From Lentisphaeria bacterium (lineage in GTDB: Bacteria > Verrucomicrobiota > Lentisphaeria > Oligosphaerales > Oligosphaeraceae): a stretch of 9,114 bases of DNA. Shown here piece by piece: positions 1 through 7,021 of this stretch. Made by a program: the position numbers and the translations under genes. Below the pieces are notes generated by a model. That model made no database searches, had not been told where the DNA came from, and worked only from the letters and a program-made list of their open reading frames with translations. The stretch lies in contig JAKSPA010000056.1 in NCBI GenBank assembly GCA_024405235.1, positions 1-9,114 of the forward strand, read 5' to 3'. The stretch's first letter is position 1, and every line of letters begins with the position of its first letter.

Positions 1-3
1 ATG

Positions 4-50
4 GAATGGTGTAGTATTGAATGTTGTAAAAATTGTGGAATGGTGTAAAT
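4..50 (+). repeat. Short direct repeats upstream of the ATPase gene
   Basis: A 12-base word, TGGAATGGTGTA, occurs exactly at 2-13 and again at 36-47. A degenerate copy of its core (GAATGTTGTAAA) lies between them at 19-30. The three core copies start at 4, 19 and 38. They lie just upstream of the preferred start codon of the ATPase gene at 99, so they could be binding sites for a regulator or remnants of a longer repeat tract cut by the window edge. Only the repetition is seen; the role is unknown. Confidence 0.5.
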
Positions 51-98
51 TATGTGAAAGTACATAGGATTTCTTGGCAAAGCAACAGGAATGGGAAA

Positions 99-1451
99 AT
101 GCGTAGGAAAATTTATGATTCATTGTTAAAATGGAAGAGAGACGAGCATGGTCGGGTTGCATTGCTTGTTGACGGAGCACGTCGCATAGGCAAGAGCTAT
201 ATAGTTAAGGAATTCGCGCAGAAAGAATATGACTCCTATCTGCTCATAGATTTTTCGCATGTCAGCATGGATGTAGTTGGTTATTTTCAGAATTATTCCA
301 CAGATCTTGATTCATTGTTTTTACACCTCAGCGCATATTATAGAGTATCATTAAAGGAGCGGAAATCGCTCATTATCTTTGATGAAATACAGTTCTTTCC
401 CCAGGCTAGGGCGTTGATAAAGCATCTTGTTGCCGATGGCCGTTTTGATTACATAGAAACGGGATCATTGGTCAGTATCCGAAAAAATGTGAAGGGGATA
501 CTGATACCATCCGAAGAACGTCACTTGAAAATGTATCCCATGGATTTTGAGGAGTTTTTATGGGCTATTGGTGAAGAACCGCTTATGGCATATATCCGAC
601 ATTGTTTTGACAATCGCATACCGCTGGGAAACGCTTTGCATCGAAAAGCGATGGATTGCTTTCGGCAATACATGCTTGTAGGGGGGATGCCGCAGGCTGT
701 CGCGGAATATTCCGATTCAAAGGACATTATGCGCACGGAGCAGATAAAGCATGATATTCTTGAATTGTATCGTTCGGATATTCAAAAATATGCAACAGGA
801 AGCGAGACGAAAATCCTTAGGATTTTTGATTCCATTCCAGGACAGTTGCAGAAGCATGAAAGGAAATTCAAGCTGTCGGAAATGAAGCAAGGTTCCAGAT
901 ACAGAGATTATGAAAGTTCATTCAAATGGCTGGAAGAGTCAATGGTTGTAAACATCTGCTATCGTGCAACAGAGCCAGGCGTTGCATTGGCGCTAAGTTC
1001 GGATGATTCGACGTTCAAATGCTATATGGGTGATACGGGACTTCTTGTTACGCAGGTATTTGGATATAGCAAGGAGTCTATTCAGGAGATATACAGAAAG
1101 ATAATTCTCGACAAACTTGAAATCAACAAGGGAATGCTAACAGAGAACATTGTTGCGCAGAGCTTTAGAACTTCTGGAAAACCGCTTTATTTTTTCTCCT
1201 CGTATTCAAAGAACGATTCAAAGGATTGCATAGAGATAGATTTCCTAATACATAAGAACACAGTTACAAATAGGCATAATGTCATTCCCGTGGAGGTAAA
1301 ATCTGGTCCATATTATACATTCTCTTCATTGCGGAAATTCATGGTAAAATACCAGGATCAGATATCATCGCCGATTTTAATACATTCCTCCGACTACAAA
1401 GAGGAAAACGGAATAGCATTCTTGCCCCTCTACATGGCATCGTTGCTGTAG
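99..1451 (+). CDS. AAA+ ATPase, AAA_14/DUF4143 family
   Basis: A 450-residue P-loop ATPase of the widespread but poorly understood AAA_14 plus DUF4143 family. The Walker A motif GARRIGKS is at residues 26-33, and the Walker B stretch ending in FDE has its acidic pair at 95-96. An ETGS sensor-like motif is at 120-123. The family signature YMLVGGMPQAV is near 191-201. The C-terminal half matches DUF4143, with an endonuclease-like fold signature: E349, then E-I-D (379-381), then E-V-K (399-401). I prefer the ATG at 99 because AGGA sits 8 bases upstream; a TTG at 33 in the same frame would add 22 residues. The gene is visibly more AT-rich than its neighbours and uses many ATA isoleucine codons, which suggests horizontal acquisition. 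These proteins occur in many copies in some gut bacteria, often as lone genes. Substrate and role are not established; no antitoxin or partner gene is visible here. Confidence 0.87.
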   Translation: MRRKIYDSLLKWKRDEHGRVALLVDGARRIGKSYIVKEFAQKEYDSYLLIDFSHVSMDVVGYFQNYSTDLDSLFLHLSAYYRVSLKERKSLIIFDEIQFFPQARALIKHLVADGRFDYIETGSLVSIRKNVKGILIPSEERHLKMYPMDFEEFLWAIGEEPLMAYIRHCFDNRIPLGNALHRKAMDCFRQYMLVGGMPQAVAEYSDSKDIMRTEQIKHDILELYRSDIQKYATGSETKILRIFDSIPGQLQKHERKFKLSEMKQGSRYRDYESSFKWLEESMVVNICYRATEPGVALALSSDDSTFKCYMGDTGLLVTQVFGYSKESIQEIYRKIILDKLEINKGMLTENIVAQSFRTSGKPLYFFSSYSKNDSKDCIEIDFLIHKNTVTNRHNVIPVEVKSGPYYTFSSLRKFMVKYQDQISSPILIHSSDYKEENGIAFLPLYMASLL

Positions 1452-1467
1452 ATGCGTATGGTTTCAT

Positions 1468-1489
1468 CCTGAATCCGAGCGGATTCAGG
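1468..1489. terminator. Hairpin between convergent genes, possible terminator
   Basis: A perfect 9-bp stem with a GAGC loop (arms CCTGAATCC and GGATTCAGG) lies between the stop codon of the ATPase gene and that of the convergent regulator. It is well placed to end transcription from either side. Only TTTA follows on the + strand and no T-run follows on the - strand, so it is a weak intrinsic terminator by the usual rules. It may instead act as an RNA 3'-end stabiliser. Confidence 0.5.
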
Positions 1490-1513
1490 TTTAGGATTTC
1501 CGTTCTTGAAAGC

Positions 1514-2632
1514 TTACCACAGGCGCGTTTCGTGGGCGGTGGTGTCAATGACAGGCGGGATGAATTCCTCTGTCGCTGCCGATTTGTCTCCTGCAAGCAG
1601 TTTCAGAAGTTTTTCCGTTGCCAGTCTGCCTATTTTGTCGATTGGTCGCAGGGCGCATGGATACGGCATGATATTTGTTCCAAGATGATCTGCGGTATAG
1701 TCGTAGCAGATCCATTCCACGCGATGTTTGCCGTATCGATGGTTTGGGAAGGCCTTGTCAAGTGCTGGGGCCAAAAAGCATGAGCAGACCAGCGCGGTGT
1801 CCTGGTTTATAAGCGGAAAGATAACCTGCAGTTCCTTCTCATGCCGTTCGCATGGGACGTTCCATGCGGATGTGTTGCAGAAATCGGATGGTGTGATGGA
1901 GAGCGGTGCAAGTCCCGCCTGTCTCATAGCGTTGCAGTATCCCGTATAGCGCAGATAGTCCACATGGTTGTCGTGGGCCATGAAATAGATGATCTGTGAG
2001 AAGCCGCGTTTCAGCATGTATTCTGCCTGCAAGGCGCCGCCTGCTACGTCATCGTTGTAGACTCCAGGCAGGCCAGTGCCATTCAAGTGGCGGTCCATAA
2101 GCACGATAGGCAGGCCATTGTCGTATAGTTCCTTGAAGAGCGAGTAGTTACCCGTATTGTTGATAGAGGCTTTCAATGCACCGCCGCTGAAAGCAGGCAT
2201 TATGGCAAGTGCCTCCACATTGCGTCTGATCATTTTCTGGATGCATTCGCGTTCAGTGGCAGGCAGGTCGGCGGATTCATCGATTAGCAGGCTGTAGTCG
2301 CTGTTCTGGACTCCCTCGGTCAGTTGTCCGACAAGATAGTGCGGAACAGCTGTGTCGAACTTCTTGTAGCCAGGGAAAATCGCTCCGATGAGATGGCTGC
2401 GGTTTGTGGAAGAGGCCTCTGCGCGGCACAGGACCTTGTAGCCACGGGCCGCAATGGGCGTGATCAGACGCTTGACCGTCAGAAGGTCGAGGGCGCTGCG
2501 CACTGTAACGCGGCTGAGCTTGTATCTCTCGCCCAACGTGCGTTCGCCAGGCAGAAAACTGTCAACAGGATATTCGCCACGCAAAATCGCGAGTTCTATC
2601 TGTTCGGCTAATCTTTGATATTTGCTGTTCAT
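1514..2632 (-). CDS. GntR/LacI hybrid transcriptional regulator
   Basis: A 372-residue DNA-binding regulator. Residues 1-70 form a GntR-type winged helix-turn-helix: the segment with LPGERTL (27-33) is the usual GntR 'LPSER' motif, followed by the recognition helix around S40-L51 and the wing ending at GYKVL. Residues about 80-372 resemble the LacI/GalR periplasmic-binding-protein-like sensor: PIVLMDR at 175-181, a NDD motif at 193-195, the GY-xx-AM segment near 231-236, and a late PxDKIGRLA motif. This is the AraR-like architecture, in which a sugar or sugar derivative controls DNA binding. The ligand and targets cannot be read from the sequence. The gene is divergent from rnr and convergent with the ATPase, and no sugar-pathway gene is adjacent; the nearest is the fructuronate-reductase-like gene about 5 kb away. 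There is no clear Shine-Dalgarno before the ATG, but the start fits the GntR N-terminus. Confidence 0.92.
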   Translation of the reverse strand: MNSKYQRLAEQIELAILRGEYPVDSFLPGERTLGERYKLSRVTVRSALDLLTVKRLITPIAARGYKVLCRAEASSTNRSHLIGAIFPGYKKFDTAVPHYLVGQLTEGVQNSDYSLLIDESADLPATERECIQKMIRRNVEALAIMPAFSGGALKASINNTGNYSLFKELYDNGLPIVLMDRHLNGTGLPGVYNDDVAGGALQAEYMLKRGFSQIIYFMAHDNHVDYLRYTGYCNAMRQAGLAPLSITPSDFCNTSAWNVPCERHEKELQVIFPLINQDTALVCSCFLAPALDKAFPNHRYGKHRVEWICYDYTADHLGTNIMPYPCALRPIDKIGRLATEKLLKLLAGDKSAATEEFIPPVIDTTAHETRLW

Positions 2633-2877
2633 CTATTTGGCTTGAAATTTATTATATTGACATAAGTTAAAGTAGGTTCGGAAATTTTCAAACAGTGGCG
2701 TGTTTTAATTCGGTGGAGTCCTTTTCTGAAATCGGTCCGTAATTTCAAAGGATGGCGTCCTGAAAACAGCCGCGCCATCCGCGATATGCGTTAATATAAA
2801 GCAACTACGACTTTGCAACACAATCATTTTCTCTGCTTTTTTCACGCGATTTCTGTTTATTTCCATTCGAGAGGGCG
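2633..2877. other. Gene-free divergent intergenic region, left portion
   Basis: This stretch lies between the regulator and the rnr promoter. I see no credible gene in it: the open frame on the - strand at 2705-3052 has no family features and runs across the rnr promoter and start. The one structural item is a perfect 8-bp inverted repeat, GGATGGCG at 2750-2757 and CGCCATCC at 2773-2780, separated by 15 bases. No T-run follows on either strand, so it does not look like a terminator. Confidence 0.6.
2651..2656 (-). promoter_or_regulatory. Possible -10 box for the regulator gene
   Basis: A perfect TATAAT reads on the - strand here and would start transcription about a dozen bases before the regulator's ATG. 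No good -35 box lies 16-18 bases upstream. Immediately beside it, at 2657-2670, is a near-palindrome (TTGACATAAGTTAA) with one mismatch between its 5-bp arms. That could be an autoregulatory operator covering the promoter. Confidence 0.4.
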
Positions 2878-2906
2878 TGTACAGTGTACTATAGGTGCGA
2901 TATATT
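2878..2906 (+). promoter_or_regulatory. Candidate sigma-70 promoter for rnr
   Basis: A -35 box TGTACA (2878-2883; 4 of 6 to consensus) and a -10 box TATATT (2901-2906; 5 of 6) are separated by exactly 17 bases. Transcription would begin near 2913, giving a leader of about 100 bases before the rnr ATG. The -35 box lies in a tandem repeat of GTGTAC (2877-2882 and 2884-2889), which could be a binding site. Assigned by eye only. Confidence 0.5.
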
Positions 2907-3013
2907 AAGAACATGCGCCGAGATGCATGACGTTCAGGAGGCAGGCGGCGGTTAGTATCCAGCTGCACCTGATGGTATTGCGGCGATATCGCTATGTCAA
3001 AAAGGAAATGATT

Positions 3014-5176
3014 ATGAAGAAAGCTAAGAAACACGAAAGGATGCCTGTCCATCAGGCGTCGGATTCATTTAAGACGAGGGGAAATTCCAGAACGAAACGC
3101 GACATGACACGCGATGCGTTCGAAGCGGAGAGTTTCAAAAAATCCAAGCGGGACAAGAAGCATGTCACGTTCGAAGAGAGAGAGGGGGTGAGCGGAAGAC
3201 GTCGCGACAGGAAGCCGCAGCGTGAGGCCGTGGAGGCTTCAGGCGTTCTTTCGGTGAATGTGCAGGGCTTTGGCTTTGTGCGCGCAGAAGGAAACGAGTC
3301 GTTCTTTGTGCCGCCTGGCAAGCTTGGCGGTGGAATTACAGGCGATACGGTTCTCGTAGTCGTCGATCCGCAAAGCGATCCCGAACGTCCCGTTGCGCAT
3401 GTCAAGCGTATTTTGGAGAGACGCTACAGCCGCGTGGTCGGATGCCTTGTGCCTTTGAAAGGACATCATTGGGGAATCCGTCCATTGCGACACGAACTTC
3501 CAGATCTTCTGATGGTTACGGACGAGAGCGTCCGTGCATGCGGCATCGAGCCGCGCGAAGGCAACTGGTGCCAGGCGTCCTTGGCGATTCCCGAGGGCGA
3601 TTTCCCGCCGGACAGGCTTCCATTCGCCGAACTGACGGGAAGCCTTGGCGCCTGCGGCGATGTCACGGGAGATCTTGACGCCATCGTCGCCGAATACGAC
3701 ATTCCAGCGCCATATACAGCGGAAGACGAAGCGTATGCGGAAGCGCTCAAGCCGATTCAAGTGCGCAGAATGGATTGCACGAAGGATACCGTCGTCACCA
3801 TAGATCCTGTTGATGCCAGAGACTATGACGACGCGCTGTCCATTAGTCCCTCCGGCAAAAACGGTCAGGTGGTTGTCGGTGTCCATATTGCCGACGTCGG
3901 ATGCTATGTCCGGCCAGGCGCTCGATTGGACGAAGAGGCGCGAAAGCGTGTCTTCACATCCTATCTGCCAGGCCGCACGCTTCCCATGCTTCCGAAGGCT
4001 CTTGCGAATGTCCAATGCAGCCTGCAGGCCGGCGTGCCAAGATTGGCGCATTCCGTTTTCATACGCATAGACGAACATACTGGCGAAATCATTTCGTGGG
4101 AACGCCGCCATACGACAATCAACGTGCGCCAGCGTCTTTGCTACGAGCAGGTCCAGACGTTTCTGGACGGCGGCACGTTCGAGGCGGAAGAGGGCGTTCT
4201 CGAGCTCGTGAAGAAACTCGCGAATGTCGCGCGGCTTCTGCGTCACAGACGCATGACGAAAGAGCGTTTCCTGCCGATGGCGATGCCTGAAATTCGCGTG
4301 GTTTGCAGCGAGAAGCCATCGCGAATCATGGGAATTCAGGAGAATGTCGAAAATCCATCCCATCAACTGGTGGAGGAGTTCATGCTTGCGGCCAACGAGT
4401 GCATTGCCAACGAGTTGCAGAGAATGCATCTCGCAGGGCTGTACCGCAACCACCAGTGTCCTGATCCCGAAAAACTGCAGGAGTTCGCGGAAACGGCGAC
4501 GATCATGCTTGGCAAAACCGTCAAGAACCTGACGACGCGCGGAGCGATTGTGCGCTTCCTGAGGCAGGCGGCGGAATCTCCTCTGAAAGACGTTCTCTAC
4601 ATGAGTTTTCTGCGTCACCTGCCGCGGGCCGACTATGGTCCCGAATGCATGGGCCACTACGGTTTGGGCAAGGAGCACTACTGCCATTTCACGAGTCCCA
4701 TCAGACGCTATTCGGATCTTCTTGTGCATCAGCAGCTTCTGGCTGCGGATCTGCGTCGGCGCACCTTCTCGGAGGAGCGTGTGGCGGAAATCGGCATGCT
4801 TTGCTGCCAGAAGGAATACAATTGCGATCAGGCGGAATTCGCTGCAAGCGACCGCATGAAGATACGATACATTATTCAGCAGTTGCGCGAGAAGGGCGAT
4901 TTCACGCTGACAGGCGAAATCTGCAAGATCACCAAGGCCGGATGTCAGGTCTATATGCCCGAATATGGTCTTATCGGTTACGTGAATGAACCGCAATTGG
5001 GGCGCGGATGGAAATTCGACCATCTGAAAATCGTCTGGAGGAACATCAAAACCGGCGACCAGATTTACATTACGCAAACGCGCCAGTTCCGTGTGGATAC
5101 CGCCGATCCTGTCCGTGGCGAGATCGAACTCATTCCGGACATGACTGCTCGGAACAAGACGTCAAAAAAGAAATAA
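3014..5176 (+). CDS. rnr: Ribonuclease R (RNB-family 3'-5' exoribonuclease)
   Basis: A 720-residue processive 3'-5' exoribonuclease that degrades structured RNA. Domains in order: a lysine/arginine-rich tail (about 1-70), a first cold-shock domain (about 77-125, with the GFGFV core), a second cold-shock-like domain (about 137-205), the RNB catalytic domain (about 255-600) and an S1 domain (about 626-705). The catalytic aspartates lie in DPVDARDYDD, with D264, D270, D272 and D273 matching the metal-binding set of E. coli RNase R. The second signature, HFTSPIRRY, is at 558-566. I choose the ATG at 3014 because AAGGA lies 7 bases upstream; an in-frame ATG at 3008 is too close to that site, and one at 2927 would add 29 residues without family support. 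The length is shorter than E. coli RNase R (about 813) but normal for the wider family. It is the first gene of a probable operon with the next two genes. Confidence 0.96.
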   Translation: MKKAKKHERMPVHQASDSFKTRGNSRTKRDMTRDAFEAESFKKSKRDKKHVTFEEREGVSGRRRDRKPQREAVEASGVLSVNVQGFGFVRAEGNESFFVPPGKLGGGITGDTVLVVVDPQSDPERPVAHVKRILERRYSRVVGCLVPLKGHHWGIRPLRHELPDLLMVTDESVRACGIEPREGNWCQASLAIPEGDFPPDRLPFAELTGSLGACGDVTGDLDAIVAEYDIPAPYTAEDEAYAEALKPIQVRRMDCTKDTVVTIDPVDARDYDDALSISPSGKNGQVVVGVHIADVGCYVRPGARLDEEARKRVFTSYLPGRTLPMLPKALANVQCSLQAGVPRLAHSVFIRIDEHTGEIISWERRHTTINVRQRLCYEQVQTFLDGGTFEAEEGVLELVKKLANVARLLRHRRMTKERFLPMAMPEIRVVCSEKPSRIMGIQENVENPSHQLVEEFMLAANECIANELQRMHLAGLYRNHQCPDPEKLQEFAETATIMLGKTVKNLTTRGAIVRFLRQAAESPLKDVLYMSFLRHLPRADYGPECMGHYGLGKEHYCHFTSPIRRYSDLLVHQQLLAADLRRRTFSEERVAEIGMLCCQKEYNCDQAEFAASDRMKIRYIIQQLREKGDFTLTGEICKITKAGCQVYMPEYGLIGYVNEPQLGRGWKFDHLKIVWRNIKTGDQIYITQTRQFRVDTADPVRGEIELIPDMTARNKTSKKK

Positions 5177-5201
5177 TCCAAAACAACAACATTTAGAGAC
5201 A

Positions 5202-6095
5202 ATGCTGAGTTTTCTGCTAGCGATAATTGCGGCTGCCGCCGCTGCGTATTACACTTGGACTGCAGGCGAAGGCGAACACTGGGGTTGGGCAATCCTGGCG
5301 TGCTTCGGCGCGGCGCTCGTGGTGCTTATTCCAATTAATCTGATTGTCAGAAAGAAGCTTAACGCCATCTTCATGGGCGTCCAGAATAGTCTTATGGAGT
5401 CCCAGAAGCGTCTGCAGCTCAAGGCGAACACGCTTGTGCAGCGCGGGCAGGGCACTCCGAAACTGGCGGCCAAACTGGAGGAGGAACTCGCGGAGGACAT
5501 CAAGAAGGCGATGATTCCTTTGGAGGGCGTCAGAAAATACAATCTTTGGAATCCGCTGGCGTCGCGTCAGGCGGACATGCTCAAGGCGCAATTGTACTAT
5601 CAGATCAAGGACTACGATTCCGCACGTCCGTTGATGGAAAAGGCATTTGTCGTAGATCCTTCCTTCCTTTGCATGAAGTTGATTCTTCAGTGGAAGAAGG
5701 CACCGGAGGATATAGCCGCACTTGAGAAAATCTTCCGCAAGAACATTTCACGTTTCAAATACGAAAAGGGCAAGTTGGCCTACGCGACTTATTCATGGCT
5801 GCTCGTGAAGCAGGAAAAGCTGACCGAGGCGGTGACGCTTCTTGCTGAGGCCAAGAAGCAGACGGAGGATCCCGTCATAGCGCAGAATTGGGAGCATCTT
5901 GCGAACAATCGCGTGAAGCGTTTTTCCAACGCCGGCCTTGGCGAGCAGTGGTATGCGCTTGGTCTTGAACAGCCAGCAGCTGCACGCCCCGTGATGCAAG
6001 ATCGCTTTGGCCGCCGTCCGCGCGGAGGATTCCGTAGATCAAACTCGGGCCTGGCATGTACAGAAAGTATCATGGTCTCGGAAATGACTATCTGA
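5202..6095 (+). CDS. Two-TM membrane protein with TPR-like repeats
   Basis: A 297-residue protein that I cannot assign to a named family. Two hydrophobic segments at about 3-19 and 27-49 form an N-terminal hairpin. The short loop between them is acidic and the second segment is followed by RKK, so the ends and the bulk of the protein are predicted to be cytoplasmic. A charged, helical linker follows (about 50-110). TPR-like helix pairs are then visible at about 124-153, containing AQLYYQIKDYDSARPLMEKA, and at about 191-222. The tail from 265 is rich in Arg and Gly and ends in 14 residues read from DNA shared with the next gene. The start lies 25 bases after rnr, with only a weak AGAG site before it, and the end overlaps the DapF-like gene by 40 bases, so translation may be coupled. 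It may be a membrane-anchored scaffold; no enzymatic motif is seen. Confidence 0.78.
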   Translation: MLSFLLAIIAAAAAAYYTWTAGEGEHWGWAILACFGAALVVLIPINLIVRKKLNAIFMGVQNSLMESQKRLQLKANTLVQRGQGTPKLAAKLEEELAEDIKKAMIPLEGVRKYNLWNPLASRQADMLKAQLYYQIKDYDSARPLMEKAFVVDPSFLCMKLILQWKKAPEDIAALEKIFRKNISRFKYEKGKLAYATYSWLLVKQEKLTEAVTLLAEAKKQTEDPVIAQNWEHLANNRVKRFSNAGLGEQWYALGLEQPAAARPVMQDRFGRRPRGGFRRSNSGLACTESIMVSEMTI

Positions 6096-6934
6096 TTCCG
6101 ATGTGCCGTGAAGAGGCCACCCCTGAAAAGATCAATTCGGGGCGCGTACGCCTTCTTTGCGATACGCATTACGGACTCGGATCGGATGGAATTCTTTACG
6201 GACCATACATGCCCGATAGCGAATTTTACAAGCAGCTTGGACAGCCAGAGGCATTCTGCGCGTTCAGAATTCTGGATCCAGACGGAAGCGAAGCGGAAAA
6301 GAGCGGCAACGGCGTTCGCATATTCGCACGCTATCTTTTCGATTGCGGAATCGTCAAACAAGACGAGCCTTTTGTTCTGGCAACGCTTGGTGGTCCCGTT
6401 CGTTGCAGAATCATTGATCCAGACAAGGCAATTCAGGCCGAAATGGGACACGTTTCTTTCGACAGTGCAGAAATTCCTGTGAATGGTCCGCATAGAATCG
6501 CGCTTCACGAGACGCTTGAGTTGGATGGTGAAACGGTGCATTTCGCAGCGGCAACCGTCGGCAATCCGCATTGCGTGGTGGTCTTGGATGAGAATGCTCC
6601 GAAACCAGACAAGGCGCTAGCCTGCAGGCTTGGTCCGAAATTGGAATCGCACAGCCTTTTCCCAAACCGCACAAACGTGCAGTTCATACAGAGAATCAGC
6701 CCTCATAGAATTAGAGTGGAAATCTACGAGCGCGGCGCGGGATACACGCTTGCAAGCGGAAGCAGCGCAACCGCCTGCGCGGCGGTAGCCGTAAAGCTCG
6801 GACTCTGCGAGTCGCCTGTGATCGCACTCATGCCGGGCGGCGCTCTTGAAATCTCGCTCGACGACGATTTCAATGCGACGCTCGTAGGTCCTGTGACAAG
6901 GGTCTATGATGCCTTGCTTTTCCAGAATGAATAG
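6056..6934 (+). CDS. dapF: DapF-family protein with both catalytic Cys replaced by Ser
   Basis: A 292-residue member of the diaminopimelate epimerase fold family. Typical DapF converts L,L- to meso-diaminopimelate in the cytosol, for lysine and peptidoglycan, using two cysteines as acid and base. Conserved landmarks are HGLGNDY (6-12), GNPH with N170 and H172, the RTNV segment, and ERGAG with E225 and R226. In place of the CGNG and ACGSGA motifs, this protein reads KSGNG (Ser83) and LASGSS (Ser234), so both catalytic cysteines are serine. The position equal to H. influenzae Asn64 is Asp74. The frame is intact and the rest is well kept, so this is not a decayed gene. It may be a divergent epimerase, a different racemase or elimination enzyme, or a non-catalytic relative; the dapF symbol marks family only. 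There is no good Shine-Dalgarno: a GGAGG lies 27 bases upstream, inside the overlapping previous gene. Translational coupling is likely. Confidence 0.85.
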   Translation: MYRKYHGLGNDYLIPMCREEATPEKINSGRVRLLCDTHYGLGSDGILYGPYMPDSEFYKQLGQPEAFCAFRILDPDGSEAEKSGNGVRIFARYLFDCGIVKQDEPFVLATLGGPVRCRIIDPDKAIQAEMGHVSFDSAEIPVNGPHRIALHETLELDGETVHFAAATVGNPHCVVVLDENAPKPDKALACRLGPKLESHSLFPNRTNVQFIQRISPHRIRVEIYERGAGYTLASGSSATACAAVAVKLGLCESPVIALMPGGALEISLDDDFNATLVGPVTRVYDALLFQNE

Positions 6935-6941
6935 CAAGTCT

Positions 6942-6987
6942 GCATTGCACAGACCACTGGCAAAAATTCCCAAAGAATGTGCAATGC
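6942..6987. promoter_or_regulatory. 10-bp inverted repeat over the nfo promoter region
   Basis: GCATTGCACA at 6942-6951 is perfectly inverted as TGTGCAATGC at 6978-6987, with a 26-base spacer. The right arm falls where the -35 region of the nfo promoter would be. No T-run follows, so an intrinsic terminator for dapF is unlikely. A two-half-site operator, or a hairpin at the end of the upstream transcript, would fit. Confidence 0.55.
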
Positions 6988-6998
6988 GCGTTTGCGGT

Positions 6999-7007
6999 TG
7001 TTATATT
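6999..7007 (+). promoter_or_regulatory. Extended -10 promoter for nfo
   Basis: TGTTATATT matches the extended -10 pattern (TG, one base, then a TATAAT-like hexamer with one mismatch). No clear -35 is present at the usual distance, as is common for extended -10 promoters. The start point would be near 7014, leaving only about 8 bases before the ATG at 7022, so the nfo message may be almost leaderless. This agrees with the absence of a Shine-Dalgarno there. Confidence 0.5.
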
Positions 7008-7021
7008 AACGTTTTTGCAGA

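Noticed and set aside
2923..2955. Ten-codon upstream frame (MHDVQEAGGG) in the rnr leader
   Set aside because: No ribosome-binding site precedes its ATG, and the AGGAGG lies inside it rather than before it. It is too short to support.
2705..3052. 115-residue open frame on the - strand across the rnr start
   Set aside because: There are no family features, and it covers the predicted rnr promoter and start. It is more likely a chance frame.
3239..5077. 612-residue open frame on the - strand opposite rnr
   Set aside because: It is antisense to a gene with complete RNase R motifs. Its translation shows no domain and is rich in residues expected from a mirrored GC-rich frame.
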